Below are positions 38,756-48,961 of a stretch of DNA of 64,000 nt, piece by piece. The notes under the pieces were generated by a model, which searched no databases, was not told the DNA's origin, and saw only the letters and a list, made by a program, of their open reading frames with translations. Location: contig NW_008705564.1 of NCBI RefSeq assembly GCF_000186865.1, positions 1,103,144 to 1,167,143 of the forward strand, in the 5' to 3' direction. Source of the DNA: Aureococcus anophagefferens. Taxonomy: Eukaryota; Sar; Pelagophyceae; Pelagomonadales; Pelagomonadaceae. Made by a program: the position numbers and the translations under genes. Within the stretch, counting starts at the first letter, position 1; the number at the start of each line of letters is the position of its first letter.

Positions 38756-40351
38756 ATGCCGGAGCTGCCGACGTCGCCGACGCGGCGGTCCGACCGCCAG
38801 CTCGAGGCCTGGGCGAGCACGCTCATGGGCAATTTGGACATGGAGTCCGCCGCGGGCCGCGAGGCCTTCAGCGCCCTCGTCAAGTACGCCCGGGAGAAGG
38901 ACGCCGAGTCGCGGCAGAAGGGCGCGCTCCTCCTGGAGGCCGAGGAGGAGATCGACAAGAGGGACCGCGCGGGCGAGTCGCACCTCGAGCGCTGGGCTTC
39001 TACGCTCCTCGGCGAGTTCGACTTCGACAGCGCCGCGGGCCGCGAGGCGTTGAACGCGCTCGTCGAGTACGCGCGGGAGAAGGAGCGCGAGGCGCGCGAG
39101 CAGGCGCGCCAGCTCGCCGAGGCCGAGGCGCAGATCGAGGACCTCGAGGCGCAGCTGAAAGACGCGCCCGAGAGCCCCACGGGCGTCCAGGCGATTTTAG
39201 AACTAGAAGAAATGGTGGAGATCCTGGAGGCGGAGAACAAGGAGCTCCAGGAGTCGAACGACGCGCGGGCGCGCGCCCTGCGGGACGCCCTCGACGACGC
39301 GGCGGCCGCGCGCGCGGCCCTCGAGGACGGCGAGCACGCGAACCAGCTTTTAAGGGACGAGGTCCACGAGCAGCGGCACCTCGCGCCGGCGCTCGCGCGG
39401 GCCCGCGACGACGTCGACCGGCTCCGGGACAAGGTCGAGGAGCAGAAGCGCTACATCGAGGCCCTCGAGGAGGAGCTCGTCGACGCCTCGGAGTCGCTCG
39501 AGCGGCGCCGCGAGCGCGACGCGCGGCCCGACGGCGCCCTCGAGGCCCTCGCCTGCCTCGACGCGCACCAGCTCGACGTCGGCGTCGACGCGTCGCCGCG
39601 GCGAAACGCGCGGACGCCCCGCGAGCGGCCCGACGCGGCGCCGTCGCGCGACCCGTCGCCGCGCGGCGAGCGGCGCGCGGCCGCGACGCCGACATCCCCG
39701 AAGGCGCCGCGCCCCCGGCCGCCGTCGTCGCCGCCGCCGTCGGCGCCGCCGCTCCGCGACGAGCTCCGGCGCCTCGACGCCGCTTCCAGAGAGCGGACGT
39801 CCGCGATCAACCTCGATCTGGCGACCGCGAAAGCGTCCGGCGCGCGGACGCGGACGAGCGTGACGCCGCGGCCGTCGCGGAGCCGCGCGGACAGCGACGC
39901 CGCGCGGTCCCTGTCGCGCGACGACTCGTCGCTGGGCGAGGCCGCGGGCCGGAGCCGCGCGAGTTCACTCCGCGAGGACACGCGCGAGCGGAAGAAGCGG
40001 CCGGGCCTGCGCGGCCTCGCGCCGCCGACGCGGCCCTTCCAGTTCCCGCGGGCCCAGCCCGTGACGCTGCCGTCGAAGATCCCCGTCGCGCTGAGCGGCG
40101 CCGCGCGCGCGGCGGGCCGCTACGACGCCGGCTTCGGCGCGGACGCGCCCGCGCCGCTGTCGCCGCCCCTCGCGTCGCCGGGCGGCGTCGACGTCGGGCT
40201 GGCGCCGGACGGGACCGACCTCTGGCGCGCGGAGACGCCCGTCAAGGGCCGCGCGCGGCTCGACAACGCGTCGCCCGTGAACCCGTCCTACTCGTCCTCC
40301 GGCTCGCGGATCCAGGCGACGCCCGAAGACGACCTTCGGGAGCATTTCTAA
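38756..40351 (+). CDS. Coiled-coil protein with duplicated N-terminal module
   Basis: 531 residues. Residues ~15-50 and ~70-105 are two copies of one module: LEAWASTLMGNLDMESAAGR then EAFSALVKYAREKDAE, and LERWASTLLGEFDFDSAAGR then EALNALVEYAREKERE. A long coiled coil follows (LELEEMVEILEAENKELQES, VEEQKRYIEALEEELVDASE). The C-terminal ~270 residues are Pro/Arg/Ser-rich and probably disordered. Family not recognised; coiled coil plus low-complexity tail suggests a cytoskeletal or centriolar scaffold. Its stop is 6 bp from the next gene's stop. Upstream (38640-38750) the sequence is AT-richer than average, consistent with a promoter. Confidence 0.6.
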   Translation: MPELPTSPTRRSDRQLEAWASTLMGNLDMESAAGREAFSALVKYAREKDAESRQKGALLLEAEEEIDKRDRAGESHLERWASTLLGEFDFDSAAGREALNALVEYAREKEREAREQARQLAEAEAQIEDLEAQLKDAPESPTGVQAILELEEMVEILEAENKELQESNDARARALRDALDDAAAARAALEDGEHANQLLRDEVHEQRHLAPALARARDDVDRLRDKVEEQKRYIEALEEELVDASESLERRRERDARPDGALEALACLDAHQLDVGVDASPRRNARTPRERPDAAPSRDPSPRGERRAAATPTSPKAPRPRPPSSPPPSAPPLRDELRRLDAASRERTSAINLDLATAKASGARTRTSVTPRPSRSRADSDAARSLSRDDSSLGEAAGRSRASSLREDTRERKKRPGLRGLAPPTRPFQFPRAQPVTLPSKIPVALSGAARAAGRYDAGFGADAPAPLSPPLASPGGVDVGLAPDGTDLWRAETPVKGRARLDNASPVNPSYSSSGSRIQATPEDDLREHF

Positions 40352-40357
40352 CATGTG

Positions 40358-43300
40358 TTAGGGCCGGGGCCCGAGGAAGCGCGTCGACAGCTCCGTCTCG
40401 CGCGCCGCGGCGACGGTCCACGTCGTCTCGACGGGCTCTCGCGCGCCGCGGACCTCGCCGTTGACCTCCAACGCCGCGAACTGCGCGGGGTCGTCCGACT
40501 CGAGCGCGTCGACGCGCTTCCCGGCCTTGGAGACGGCGTCGGGCCGCGGCGGGAGCGCGTGTTGTCGGGCGTTTGGTAGCACGCTGTAGGTCTCGTGCGT
40601 CGGCCGCCAGCGCTCGCGGCAGTTCCGCGGCCGCGGCAGCGGCGCGGGCGGCGGCGCGCCGTCGAGTCTGCCGCCCCGGGGCGCCGCGGAGCGGATCGCC
40701 GAGTAGATGTAGGGCCGCGGGTCGTCGAGGAGCGTGCCCGGCCGCGCGATCGTCGACGGGTCCGCGGCGACGCGCGAGATCATGGACGCGAGGGGCGTTC
40801 CGCCCACGTCGGTGGCCTCCGACGACCGGTAGACGATGGTCTCCAGGCTGTCGACGGCCGTCAGGTCCTGGGGCCGCAGGGGCACCTCGCGCCACCGCGC
40901 CGTCGGCAGGTCCTGCGCCGCCAGCGGCGCGACCTGGGTGCCGAGGTCGCGCGGCACGACGCGCGTCGCCCGGGCGCGGAGGTCGCGGTCCAGGCGGTGG
41001 TTCGCGGTCCGCGCGCCGGCGCCGGGCAGCTGGTAGGAGCCGCTGGGCGGCGCGTGCTCCGCCGGGGCGTGCTTCTTGGACGCGGGCTGGCGCCGGCTCG
41101 TCGCGGAGCCCGGGCGGCGCCGCGTCGCGGACCGCGGCCGCGTCGCGGACCGCGGCCGCTTCTTCTCCTTCTCCGAGGCCTTGAGCTTCGTCGCCGCTTT
41201 TAGCACGTCCTTGGCCCGCTCGAGGCCCGCGCCGGCGTTGCGCACGGCGGCCTCGGCGTCGGCGAGGTTCGCCTTGAGCTTCTTGGTCTCGAGCGCGTCG
41301 CGCGCCTTGGCCACGACGCTGAGATGCCGCGGCGGCGTGCCGCCGCCGAGCGCCGTGGTCCGCGGCGCGAGCTTGGCGCGGAGCCGGGCGCGCGCCTCGT
41401 CGAGCTCCTTCTTCGCCGCCGCGACGAGCGCCTCCTGCTTGCCGACGTTCGCCTGCGCGTGCTCCGCCAAGTCCCGCCGCCGGTCGCGCTCCGTCGCGGC
41501 GAGCAGGAGCATCTCCGTCGCGCCCTTCGTGTCCCGCGCCTTGGCCCGCAGCGCGCCCAGCGCCGCGAGCAGCTCCGGGAAGTCGTCGACGTCGCTCGAC
41601 TCGACGCCCTTGGACCGCCGCCTTTTGACGAGCTCCTCCAAGATCGCGCGGTGCTCGTCCTGCAGGGCCCCGAGCTCGCCGTGGACGAGGTGCTTCTCGC
41701 TGTAGACGCGCCAGCGGCCGTCGGCGAGGTCGCTGTCGAGGTGGCGCACGCCGCGCACGTAGAAGAGGTCGTGGAGCAGCTTGAGCGCCGCGTCGCGGTT
41801 CGCGCGGAGGTCCGCGCGCGTCGGCGGCGGCGGCAGCGCGGCGATGCGGAGCCGCTGGTCCTCCTCGAGCACCTTGTTCGTGTCGTCGCTCGACACCTTG
41901 CTCAGGAAGGAGTGCTGCGTGTGGTGGGAGCCCATGCTCGCGTCGTCGCCCGCGAGGCCCGGCGCGGGCGCGGGCGCGGAGGCGGACTCGGCCGCCAGGC
42001 TCCGCGCGCTCGCGTCCGTCGCCAGGCTCCGCGAGCTCGCCCCGGCCAGGCTCCGCGAGCTCGGCCCGCCGAGCACGGACCCGCTCCCCTCGGCCAGGCT
42101 CTGGAGCGTCGGCGCGATGACGGGCTCCGCGACGGACAGCCGCCGGGCGGCGATCGTCGAGTGGCGGCTCGCGTGGCCCCGGTCGAAGAGGCACCCCTCG
42201 CGCACGCAGGTGTCGATGAGGTCCTGGGACATGGTCTGCTTCTCGACGAGGATGCGCTCCTGCTCCTCGCGGCGCACGGCGCCGCCCTCGCCGCAGAAGT
42301 ATTTCGTTAGGTCGTGGTAGTCGGCCTCGTCGTCGCTGTCCGTGCGGTCGTCGTCGCTGAGGTTGAAGTACTCGAGGAAGCGCTTCGCGTGGTCCGCGGC
42401 GACCTTGACGTCCGGGGCCAACGCCCGCGACGTGCACTTGCCCGCCTTGCCCCGCGTGCGCATCGCGTCCCGGAGGAGGCCGAGGTGCGCCGCGGCCTTG
42501 CGCGCTCTTTGACGCCGCCGCTCCGCGGCGAGCTCGCGCGCGTGGAGCTTGCGCGCGATCAAGAGCGACGCCTGCCGCTTCTCAGGCCGCATGCGCTCGC
42601 GGCGGCGCACGCACTCGCGGACCACGGAGATGGACGCCGCGCGTCTGAGCACAGTCTTGGGCTCCGAGCCGACGACGCCGGCCTTCAAAAACTCGCGCGC
42701 CTCGACCTCGAGCTGGTCCGCCGCGTTGCCCAGCTCCTCCTCGCCCGCCAACGCTAGCGCGCGGTCCCGGTCCCGCGCGTTCTCGCGCGCCGTCGCCGCC
42801 GCGGCCTCGGCGAACGCCGCGCCGCATTCCAGGCTCTCGGCGCGCGGGTCCGGCGCTTTTTTGACGCGGCTCTTGAGGAACTGGGCCCGCGCGAGCGCCG
42901 CGCGCGCCGACGCGACCTCGCCGGTCTTCGGGTGGCGGCTCGCGGCGCCCCAGGGCCACCACATGTCCGCCTTGCCCAGCGGCGGCGCGGGGTACCCCTT
43001 GAAATGCGGCGCGAAGCGCCGCCGCCGCCGCTCGTCCTCGACGGCCGTCGCGAAGACCCGCGGCTGTTCGTCGGGCGCCAGGCCGCCGCAGCGCGGCAGG
43101 TGCTGCGTCTCCTCGAGGGCCTCGTCGTCGACGCGGAGCAGCTCCACGGCCGCCGCGACGCGGAGCGCGTTCGTCCGGTCGCTCGCGAGCACGTCGGCCT
43201 CGACGGCCTCGAAGCGCGCGTCCTGCTCTTTGAGCGACGCGCGCACGGCGGCCTTGAGCGCCTCCTTCTTCGCCGCGCGGGCCGCGGGGGTGTCGTCGTC

Positions 43301-43654
43301 GTCCGCCACCTCCTCGACGGCCAGCGCCGCGAAGGGCTCGAACGCGGAGGCGCGCGGCGCCTTGACCCAGCCCCGCTCCCGCGCCTCCGCCGCGAGGTAG
43401 CTCGTCACGCGGTACTCGTCGAAGGCGTCGCCCCGCCCGCGACGCTCCGCGACGCGCTCCGCCGCGGCCCGCGCCGGCGCCGGCCGCTCGCGCAGGTCCA
43501 GGTGCTTCTGCTGCTGCCACAGGTCGCGCTCCGCGTCCTCGAGGCTCCAGCCGGGCTCGCCGTCGCCGACGGCCTCGACCTGCTCGGGCGTCGGGTCCTC
43601 CTCCTCGTGGTCGTCGGGCAGGTCCCAGGGATCGATCCCGTCGAGCTCGTCCAT
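40358..43654 (-). CDS. Large coiled-coil protein of unknown function
   Basis: 1098 residues, MDELDGIDPWDLPDDHEEED at the N-terminus. Several Ala/Arg/Glu-rich helical segments (e.g. LLIARKLHARELAAERRRQR; KKELDEARARLRAKLAPRTT) likely form coiled coils. Short repeats: SRSLAGASSRSLATDASARS and RPRSATRPRSATRRRPGSAT. A semi-conserved-looking C-terminal portion (ARWREVPLRPQDLTAVDSLE; RPTHETYSVLPN) may bind partners. No enzyme motif. Not recognised. Its neighbours (two coiled-coil genes back to back, convergent) hint at a shared structural theme but no more. Start: first ATG after a stop, 140 bp below the armadillo-RING gene. Confidence 0.55.
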   Translation of the reverse strand: MDELDGIDPWDLPDDHEEEDPTPEQVEAVGDGEPGWSLEDAERDLWQQQKHLDLRERPAPARAAAERVAERRGRGDAFDEYRVTSYLAAEARERGWVKAPRASAFEPFAALAVEEVADDDDTPAARAAKKEALKAAVRASLKEQDARFEAVEADVLASDRTNALRVAAAVELLRVDDEALEETQHLPRCGGLAPDEQPRVFATAVEDERRRRRFAPHFKGYPAPPLGKADMWWPWGAASRHPKTGEVASARAALARAQFLKSRVKKAPDPRAESLECGAAFAEAAAATARENARDRDRALALAGEEELGNAADQLEVEAREFLKAGVVGSEPKTVLRRAASISVVRECVRRRERMRPEKRQASLLIARKLHARELAAERRRQRARKAAAHLGLLRDAMRTRGKAGKCTSRALAPDVKVAADHAKRFLEYFNLSDDDRTDSDDEADYHDLTKYFCGEGGAVRREEQERILVEKQTMSQDLIDTCVREGCLFDRGHASRHSTIAARRLSVAEPVIAPTLQSLAEGSGSVLGGPSSRSLAGASSRSLATDASARSLAAESASAPAPAPGLAGDDASMGSHHTQHSFLSKVSSDDTNKVLEEDQRLRIAALPPPPTRADLRANRDAALKLLHDLFYVRGVRHLDSDLADGRWRVYSEKHLVHGELGALQDEHRAILEELVKRRRSKGVESSDVDDFPELLAALGALRAKARDTKGATEMLLLAATERDRRRDLAEHAQANVGKQEALVAAAKKELDEARARLRAKLAPRTTALGGGTPPRHLSVVAKARDALETKKLKANLADAEAAVRNAGAGLERAKDVLKAATKLKASEKEKKRPRSATRPRSATRRRPGSATSRRQPASKKHAPAEHAPPSGSYQLPGAGARTANHRLDRDLRARATRVVPRDLGTQVAPLAAQDLPTARWREVPLRPQDLTAVDSLETIVYRSSEATDVGGTPLASMISRVAADPSTIARPGTLLDDPRPYIYSAIRSAAPRGGRLDGAPPPAPLPRPRNCRERWRPTHETYSVLPNARQHALPPRPDAVSKAGKRVDALESDDPAQFAALEVNGEVRGAREPVETTWTVAAARETELSTRFLGPRP

Positions 43655-43793
43655 CGTTGAGCAGCGCTGCCTCGGGGCAGCATGGCGGCAAGTTTGGCCT
43701 CAACCTTGTCCGCGCGAACGCACGGCGCGCCAGACACGGGCTAATTACGACATCGGGCCAAGGGCACTTGTGCCCCAGGCGAGCCGCTGCTTA

Positions 43794-46074
43794 TTACGGC
43801 GGAGGGCCGAAGAGGGGGGGCATCTCTGGCATGACGATCCTGTGGCAGAGCGCGGCCCACGCACAGCGCCACGTCAGGTTTCGGAGAAGTGCGCGGACAC
43901 TATACGTGCCATCCACAAAGTTCTGGAGCTGAACTTGTTCTTCTCCACTGACGAAGGAGAGACTCAGCATGAGACAATACACGAAGAACTTGAATTGAGT
44001 TTCATACTTTTGTTTCTTCCGATCTGACTTGGTCTCGATCGAAAGCGGTCGCCACGACGCACCGCAAACCAAACACGCAGCCTTCTGTTTCCGTTTGAGT
44101 ACCTCCCTCATGCACTCCTCGTGAGCATTCAGTCGTCCGCAGCCCCAGTCGCACCAAGCTAACTGCGTCGCGTCGTCGAAGTCACCCGGAATTTCCTTGC
44201 CGAACTCCTCGTGGCAAACGATGCAGGCGTCGCCAGGGTCTGGCTGGACGCGCGGAGACTTGCGGAGAAACACGAGTCTGAGCGTCTCGCGGACCTCGTG
44301 GAAGATGGGCCGGAAGGCGCCGACGACGGAGACCGAGACGTGCGTTCGCGTCGCGGCGTCCAGCAAGGGCGAGACAAACAACCAGAAGAAGAAAGCGGCG
44401 TCGGCGACGAACGAGGCCCATCGCAGGCGTGGCAGGAATCCGAAGGACCAGGTCAGTAGGACGACGTACGGCGCGACGAAGGACGGGAGCAGCAGCGATG
44501 ACCAGAATATCGACCAGCGGGGAACGCGAATGTGAAACCTCCTCTCCCACATTCCAACCGCGATATCGTACATCGAATGGAAATCAAACATGTTTTTGTA
44601 CTGCCACAGCTGGAGCGCGAGGTCCGCTTTCAAGCCGGCGAGAAAGCCGCGCTGGCTGCCACGTAGAGCCTCGGCGACGTTGCTGGCAAGGGTGAGGCAA
44701 CAGGAAAGGGGGAATTCACGCAGACAACCGACATGCAGTTGAAAACAATACTGACGAAAGCGAGGGCGCCTGTGAGCATCATGTAGCCCAGAGCACCATA
44801 GACGTACAGGAGCGCCAGGGCGGTCGGGCGCGCGCAGAGGATCCCCGGCGTGCCGCACAGAAAGACTCCCGCGAGCACCGGTAGAAATGAAGAGCGCGAG
44901 AGCAGCGAAAAGACCGCGGGGATCGACTGCATGAGGATGCGCGGGCACAACCAGAGAATTATTTTGAGGCGCGGACACGGCGTGCCGATGACCGGCCCAA
45001 CGACGAACGTCACGTCGTGGATGAGCTCGAAAAGTAACAGGGAGACGACGAGAAGGCCGACCGTCCGAAGCCACGTCTTCCATCTCGGGTCGGGGTCGCG
45101 CTGCGGCGCGTCCGTCGCTTTGGCCGCCACTGGCACGTAGCCCGCCGACTCGATGATGTCGCGGCGGACGTCGCTTCCCTCCGACAGGCGGGCGAGGACC
45201 GAGAGCGCCCCGTTAATCTCATCCTTGGACCCTTCGACCAGCATCGGGACCGCGCCTGCAGAGATGATGGCGTCCTTATTGTCGTCGCTGCCTCCGCTTG
45301 TCAAATCGAGCAAAAGCCTCGAAGTGTGGAACGAGATGGATTCACGATGAGTTGGCATCAAGGCCATCAGTGCTGGTACCGCCTCCGATCTGATGATCGT
45401 GTCGATGGTCTTGGGGCCCGCCGCATACCATAGTATGCCGGCAACAGCGTTGTAAAGTCTCCCGTCCTCGTAGCTCTTGTCCCGCAGTATCTTGACCAGC
45501 GCGTTCATCTTCCGGACAATGAAATTCCTCGCACTTTCATCAAGCGAACGCTCCGGCACGCCATGGACGTGTTTGCAAGCTTCGCCAGCTCGCGGGCCGC
45601 TTCCGTCTTGGTCGGGGCGTCGCCGAATCGGAGAAGATCGACGAGCGGGCGCGCCGCGGCGCCGACGCAGAACGGCTGGCTGCCGCCCCACAACTCCGCG
45701 GCCTCGGCGAAAAGACGCGCGGCCTTCTCGGGTGTCCAAGTCGCGATCTGCGGCGCGATCTGCGCCGCGACGGCCACCGCCGCGTCGAGCCACGGCGGCG
45801 CCGCGAAGCTCACGTTCCAGAGCAGCGGGGTGGGGATGCGGACGGTCGCGTCGATGGCGCGCTGCACGCTCCATGGGATCGGCGCGGCGCAGACATATTG
45901 CGCCTCCGGGCCGAGGCCGCCCGCCCACATGTCCCGCGACGGCAGCGCATCCGCCGGCGGGCCGCGAAAGTAGACGGCCGTCGTACAGAGCGATGCCCAG
46001 ATGAAGAGCTTGCGCAGGACGCCGGTGAAACTCCCGCGCCGGAGCTCGAGTCGGTTCGAAGACCACAACACCAT
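43794..46074 (-). CDS. Armadillo-repeat, polytopic RING-type (RING-variant) protein
   Basis: About 731 residues from ATG 46074 (MVLWSSNRLELRRG). N-terminal hydrophobic segment, then armadillo-like helices (AVPALMALMPTHRESISFHT; AIISAGAVPMLVEGSKDEIN; ALSVLARLSEGSDVRRDIIE). Several membrane helices follow (LLVVSLLLFELIHDVTFVV; VLAGVFLCGTPG; LLYVYGALGYMMLTGALAFV; FFFWLFVSPLLDA). Near the C-terminus is a RING-variant: CIVCHEEFG ... AWCDWGCGRLNAHEEC ... CLVCGASW, with Zn ligands spaced as in RINGv/MARCH-like E3s. So a membrane ubiquitin ligase is likely. A 50-bp intron (44683-44732) is needed for frame. Another frame change near 45534-45568 is either a 35-nt intron (in phase) or a small indel. Confidence 0.7.
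44683..44732 (-). other. 50-bp spliceosomal intron of armadillo-RING gene
   Basis: Begins gtcggttgtctgcgtg, ends with a pyrimidine-rich run and cccttgccag. Splicing fuses ALAFVSIVFNC to INVAEALRGSQ. Length matches the other short introns here. Confidence 0.75.
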
Positions 46075-46131
46075 CGTGTGAGGGCGCGCGTCGACGAGCG
46101 CGCGAATGAAGAAGATGGAGCGCGTGGAGGA

Positions 46132-46184
46132 GCGCGTCGAGGAGCGCGAGGTAGCGCGTCGAGGAGCGCGAGGTAGCGCGTCGG
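46132..46184. repeat. 22-bp direct tandem repeat, 2.4 copies
   Basis: Units at 46132-46153 and 46154-46175 are identical (gcgcgtcgaggagcgcgagg plus ta), followed by a partial third. It lies just upstream of the armadillo-RING start, in the divergent gap to the PCMT fusion gene. Confidence 0.85.
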
Positions 46185-46336
46185 GAGCGGCGCGACACGG
46201 AGAGCGCGGGGGCCCGAGGCGCAGGGGACGAGGTGCCTGGCGGTCTGGCTCCGTGTTCAACAGCCGCGGCACCGTCGCGGCGCGATGGGTGTTGCCGTAG
46301 GAGCATGGAGCCCATCCAAGGTGTGAGAGCCTCAAA

Positions 46337-47819
46337 ATGAAGAAGCGGCTCGTCCTAGCGCTGGAGACGGCGCCGCAGAAGGCGAAAAAACTCACGCTGC
46401 CCGCGTCCTGGTCCGACCGGCGCTGCGACGCGCTGCGGCGGCTCGCGGCGGAGAAGCTGGGCTGCACCGGCGCCGTCGAGCTCCGCGTCGGCGCGCGCGC
46501 GCTCGGCGACGACGAGCCCATCGCGGCGATCCCCGACGGCGCCCTCGTCGTCGCGCGCGACGTTGCCGAGGCGGCCGCTGGCGCTCTTCTGCGTGCGGCG
46601 CGACGGCCGCGCGTGGCCCGGCCGCGGCCGGGCGATACCCCAACAATCGCGCGCGTTCTACGGCATGGCCGCGGACGCGGACGCCTACCTCGAGGCGGCC
46701 CTGCCCGGCGCGGCCTTCCTCGTCGGCGCCACGGCCCTCGAGGCCCACGCCGCGGCCTGGCGGCGCGTCGCGGAGCTCGGGGAGACACAAGTCGCCGTCG
46801 TCGTCGAGCGCGGCGCGTTCTTCGCGTCGCCGCGGTGGCGCGAGGGCGTCGCTGCGCTCGTCGCCGAGGCGCGGAAACGCGACGAAAACTTCCGCGCCCT
46901 GTCGCTGGTCTTCGCCCTCGGCGACGGCGCGCTCGGCCCCGCGCCGGAGCCCTGCGGCGGATCGCCGGGCTACGTGCTGACGCCGCGCGGCGCGCGCGCC
47001 GCGCTCGCGCATCAAACGGCGCGAACGCCCCACGAGGCCCTCTTCTCCGGCGACGGCGGCGTCTACGCGTCGCGGCGGGCCATCTTGGACTTTGGCGACG
47101 TCGCGCGCGAGGGCCCCGGCGCGCCGCCGCCGCCCGTCGCCGCGCCGTCGCAGCGGGAGCTCGCGCTCAAACTCCTCGAGGCGGGCCACTTCGCGACGCC
47201 CGAGGGCACGGACGCGCGCCTCGCCGTCGCCGCGGCCATGGCCGTCGACCGGCGGCACTTCCTCGAGCGCGCGCCCTTCTACGAGGACCGGCCGTGCTAC
47301 TTGGGGTGGACGACGGTGTCCGCGCCCTCGTCGCACTGCCGCGCAGCCGCGGCGCTCCTCCCGGCCCTCGAGGACGTCCCCGGCGCCCGCGTGCTCGACG
47401 TCGGCGCGGGCAGCGGCTACGTCGCGGCGCTGCTCGGCGCGCTCGCGGCGGCCGGCGGGGGGCGGCCGACGTGCGTCGCGCTGGAAGTTTCGGAGGAGCT
47501 CGCGGCGCGCGCGGCGGGCAACGCGCGGCGCGCGCTCGACGCCGCGGGGCTCCCGGGCGGCGGCTGCGCCTTCGTCGCCGTCGCCGGCGACGGCCGCCGC
47601 GGCCACGCGGCGCTCGCGCCCTACGCGGCCATCCACGTCGGCGCGTCCTGCGACGAGATCCCCGGCGCGCTCGTCGACCAGCTCGCCGTCGGCGGGCGTT
47701 TGGTGATGGCCGTCGGCGCGCCCGACGCGCCCCAGCGCCTCGTCCTCGTCGCCAAGTCCGCGACGGGCCTCACCGAGACGACGCTCGCGGCGGGCTTCGT
47801 CATGTCGCCCCTGAGGTAA
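46337..47819 (+). CDS. UBL - GT25-like - protein-L-isoaspartate O-methyltransferase fusion (one frame slip)
   Basis: Reading starts MKKRLVLALETAPQKAKKLT with a ubiquitin-like fold (LPASWSDRRCDALRRLAAEK; AVELRVGARALGDDEPIAAI; PDGALVVARD). A 1-nt slip near 46561 (gcgcgacgttgcc) leads to a GT25-like segment (RPLALFCVRRDGRAWPG; LGETQVAVVVERGAFF; GYVLTPRGARAALAHQ), which lacks a clear DxD and may be inactive. The C-terminal ~230 residues are PCMT: MAVDRRHFLERAPFYEDRP, the alkaline VSAPSSHCRAAA, motif I VLDVGAGSGYVAALLGAL, and post-I AAIHVGASCDEIPGALVDQL. PCMT repairs isoaspartyl residues using SAM. Its stop is 9 bp from the RING gene stop. If the slip is real, translation may start at a Met later in the GT-like part. 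Confidence 0.75.
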
Positions 47820-47828
47820 ACAAAAAAG

Positions 47829-48854
47829 TTAGGCGCGGACCGCGAGGAGCCGGAGGCGGTGGGCCTCGTCGTAGGCGCGGTCCGCGCGGTCCCGCGCGCG
47901 CTCGGACGCCGCGTCCTCCGCGGCCGCGCGCTCGAGGACGGGGCGGACCGCGTCGAGCAGCGCCACGGACGCGCGGATGGCCGCGTCGAGGTCCTTGAGG
48001 GGCGCGAGCGCCAGAAGCGCCGCCGCGGACACGTCCGCGCCCCGCGCGTCGCGCGCCGTCGCCGCGCCCGAAACGAGGTCCTCGAGCAGGTCGAAGAGGG
48101 GCCGGACCTAATGAGAGTCGGGTCTCCGGACAACTCTCCCGAGACGCCGAAAACGCGCGCTCCGCGCGTTCGACGCGTCGCGGAGCCGTTCCCACCGGCT
48201 CAGGAACGGCCGCCAGGACCCGTCCTGCCAGCGCACGCGCTGGGCGAGCGCGCAGGGGTGGACGACGTTGTGCGTGCGCTCGAGGTAGGACAACGCCTGG
48301 GCGACCTGCGTCGTCAGGTACTGCCGCGGCGGCGCCCGGGACCCGCCGCGGGCGACGGCGAGCGGCGCCCGGAGCACGCTCGACCGGTGGAAGGACACCT
48401 CGAGCACGTCGCGGAGCCGCCGCCGCACGACCGCGCGGCTCACCTCGAGCTCGCCCTCGACGGCCTCGCGGTCCACGGCCGGCTCGTCGCTCCCGTCGCT
48501 CGCGTCGCGCCAGACCGCGCGGCAGCTCGGGCACCGCGTCTCGCGGCCGTCCCGGGGCACGGCGGCCCAGGCCGCGAGGCACGTCGCGTGCACGGGCCGC
48601 GCGCAGCGCCCGCAGACCCGCAGGGCGCCGTCGAGGCGCTCGAGGCAGATGACGCAGCAGTCGAGGTGCGGCGGCGTGAGGGCGCGGGGCGGCGTGGCGG
48701 CGCGGGGCGGCGGCGGCGGTGCGCGGGCGGCGGCGGCCGGCGGCGGCGGCGGCGGCGGTGTTGCACCGCGGCCGGCCTCATTACTGGAGAAGCAGGACCG
48801 CATCGTCACGCCGAACATTCGCGGGCAGCCCCTTTTGGCGCTGCGACATTGCAC
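47829..48854 (-). CDS. RING-finger protein
   Basis: About 321 residues assuming a 60-nt intron at 48108-48167 (GC donor, acceptor cattag), which joins RLRDASN to VRPLFDLLEDLVSGA; donor choice is uncertain. A Pro/Ala-rich N-terminus is followed by a RING: CCVICLERLDGALRVCGRC, ARPVHATCLAAW, CPSCRAVW, a complete C3HC4-type set. Beyond it are helices with no recognised family (LERTHNVVHPCALAQRVRWQ, RPFLSRWERLRDASN). The C-terminal helical tail contains ALLALAPLKDLDAAIR and YDEAHRLRLLAVRA. Probable E3 ubiquitin ligase. Start may be one of three nearby Met codons (48854, 48818, 48803). Confidence 0.7.
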
Positions 48855-48961
48855 TTAAAGTTGAGGCCCGCGCAACCTCCAGTGCAAAGCCGGAGCGCGC
48901 CCACGCCCGTCTGGAACTCACGAAAAAGAAACAAAGCCGCCACGAAAGAACCGAGTCCGAG

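Noticed and set aside
40242..42437. Alternative minus-strand frame over the large coiled-coil gene
   Set aside because: Arg/Ala/Gly-rich shifted frame; codon pattern is poorer than in the chosen frame.
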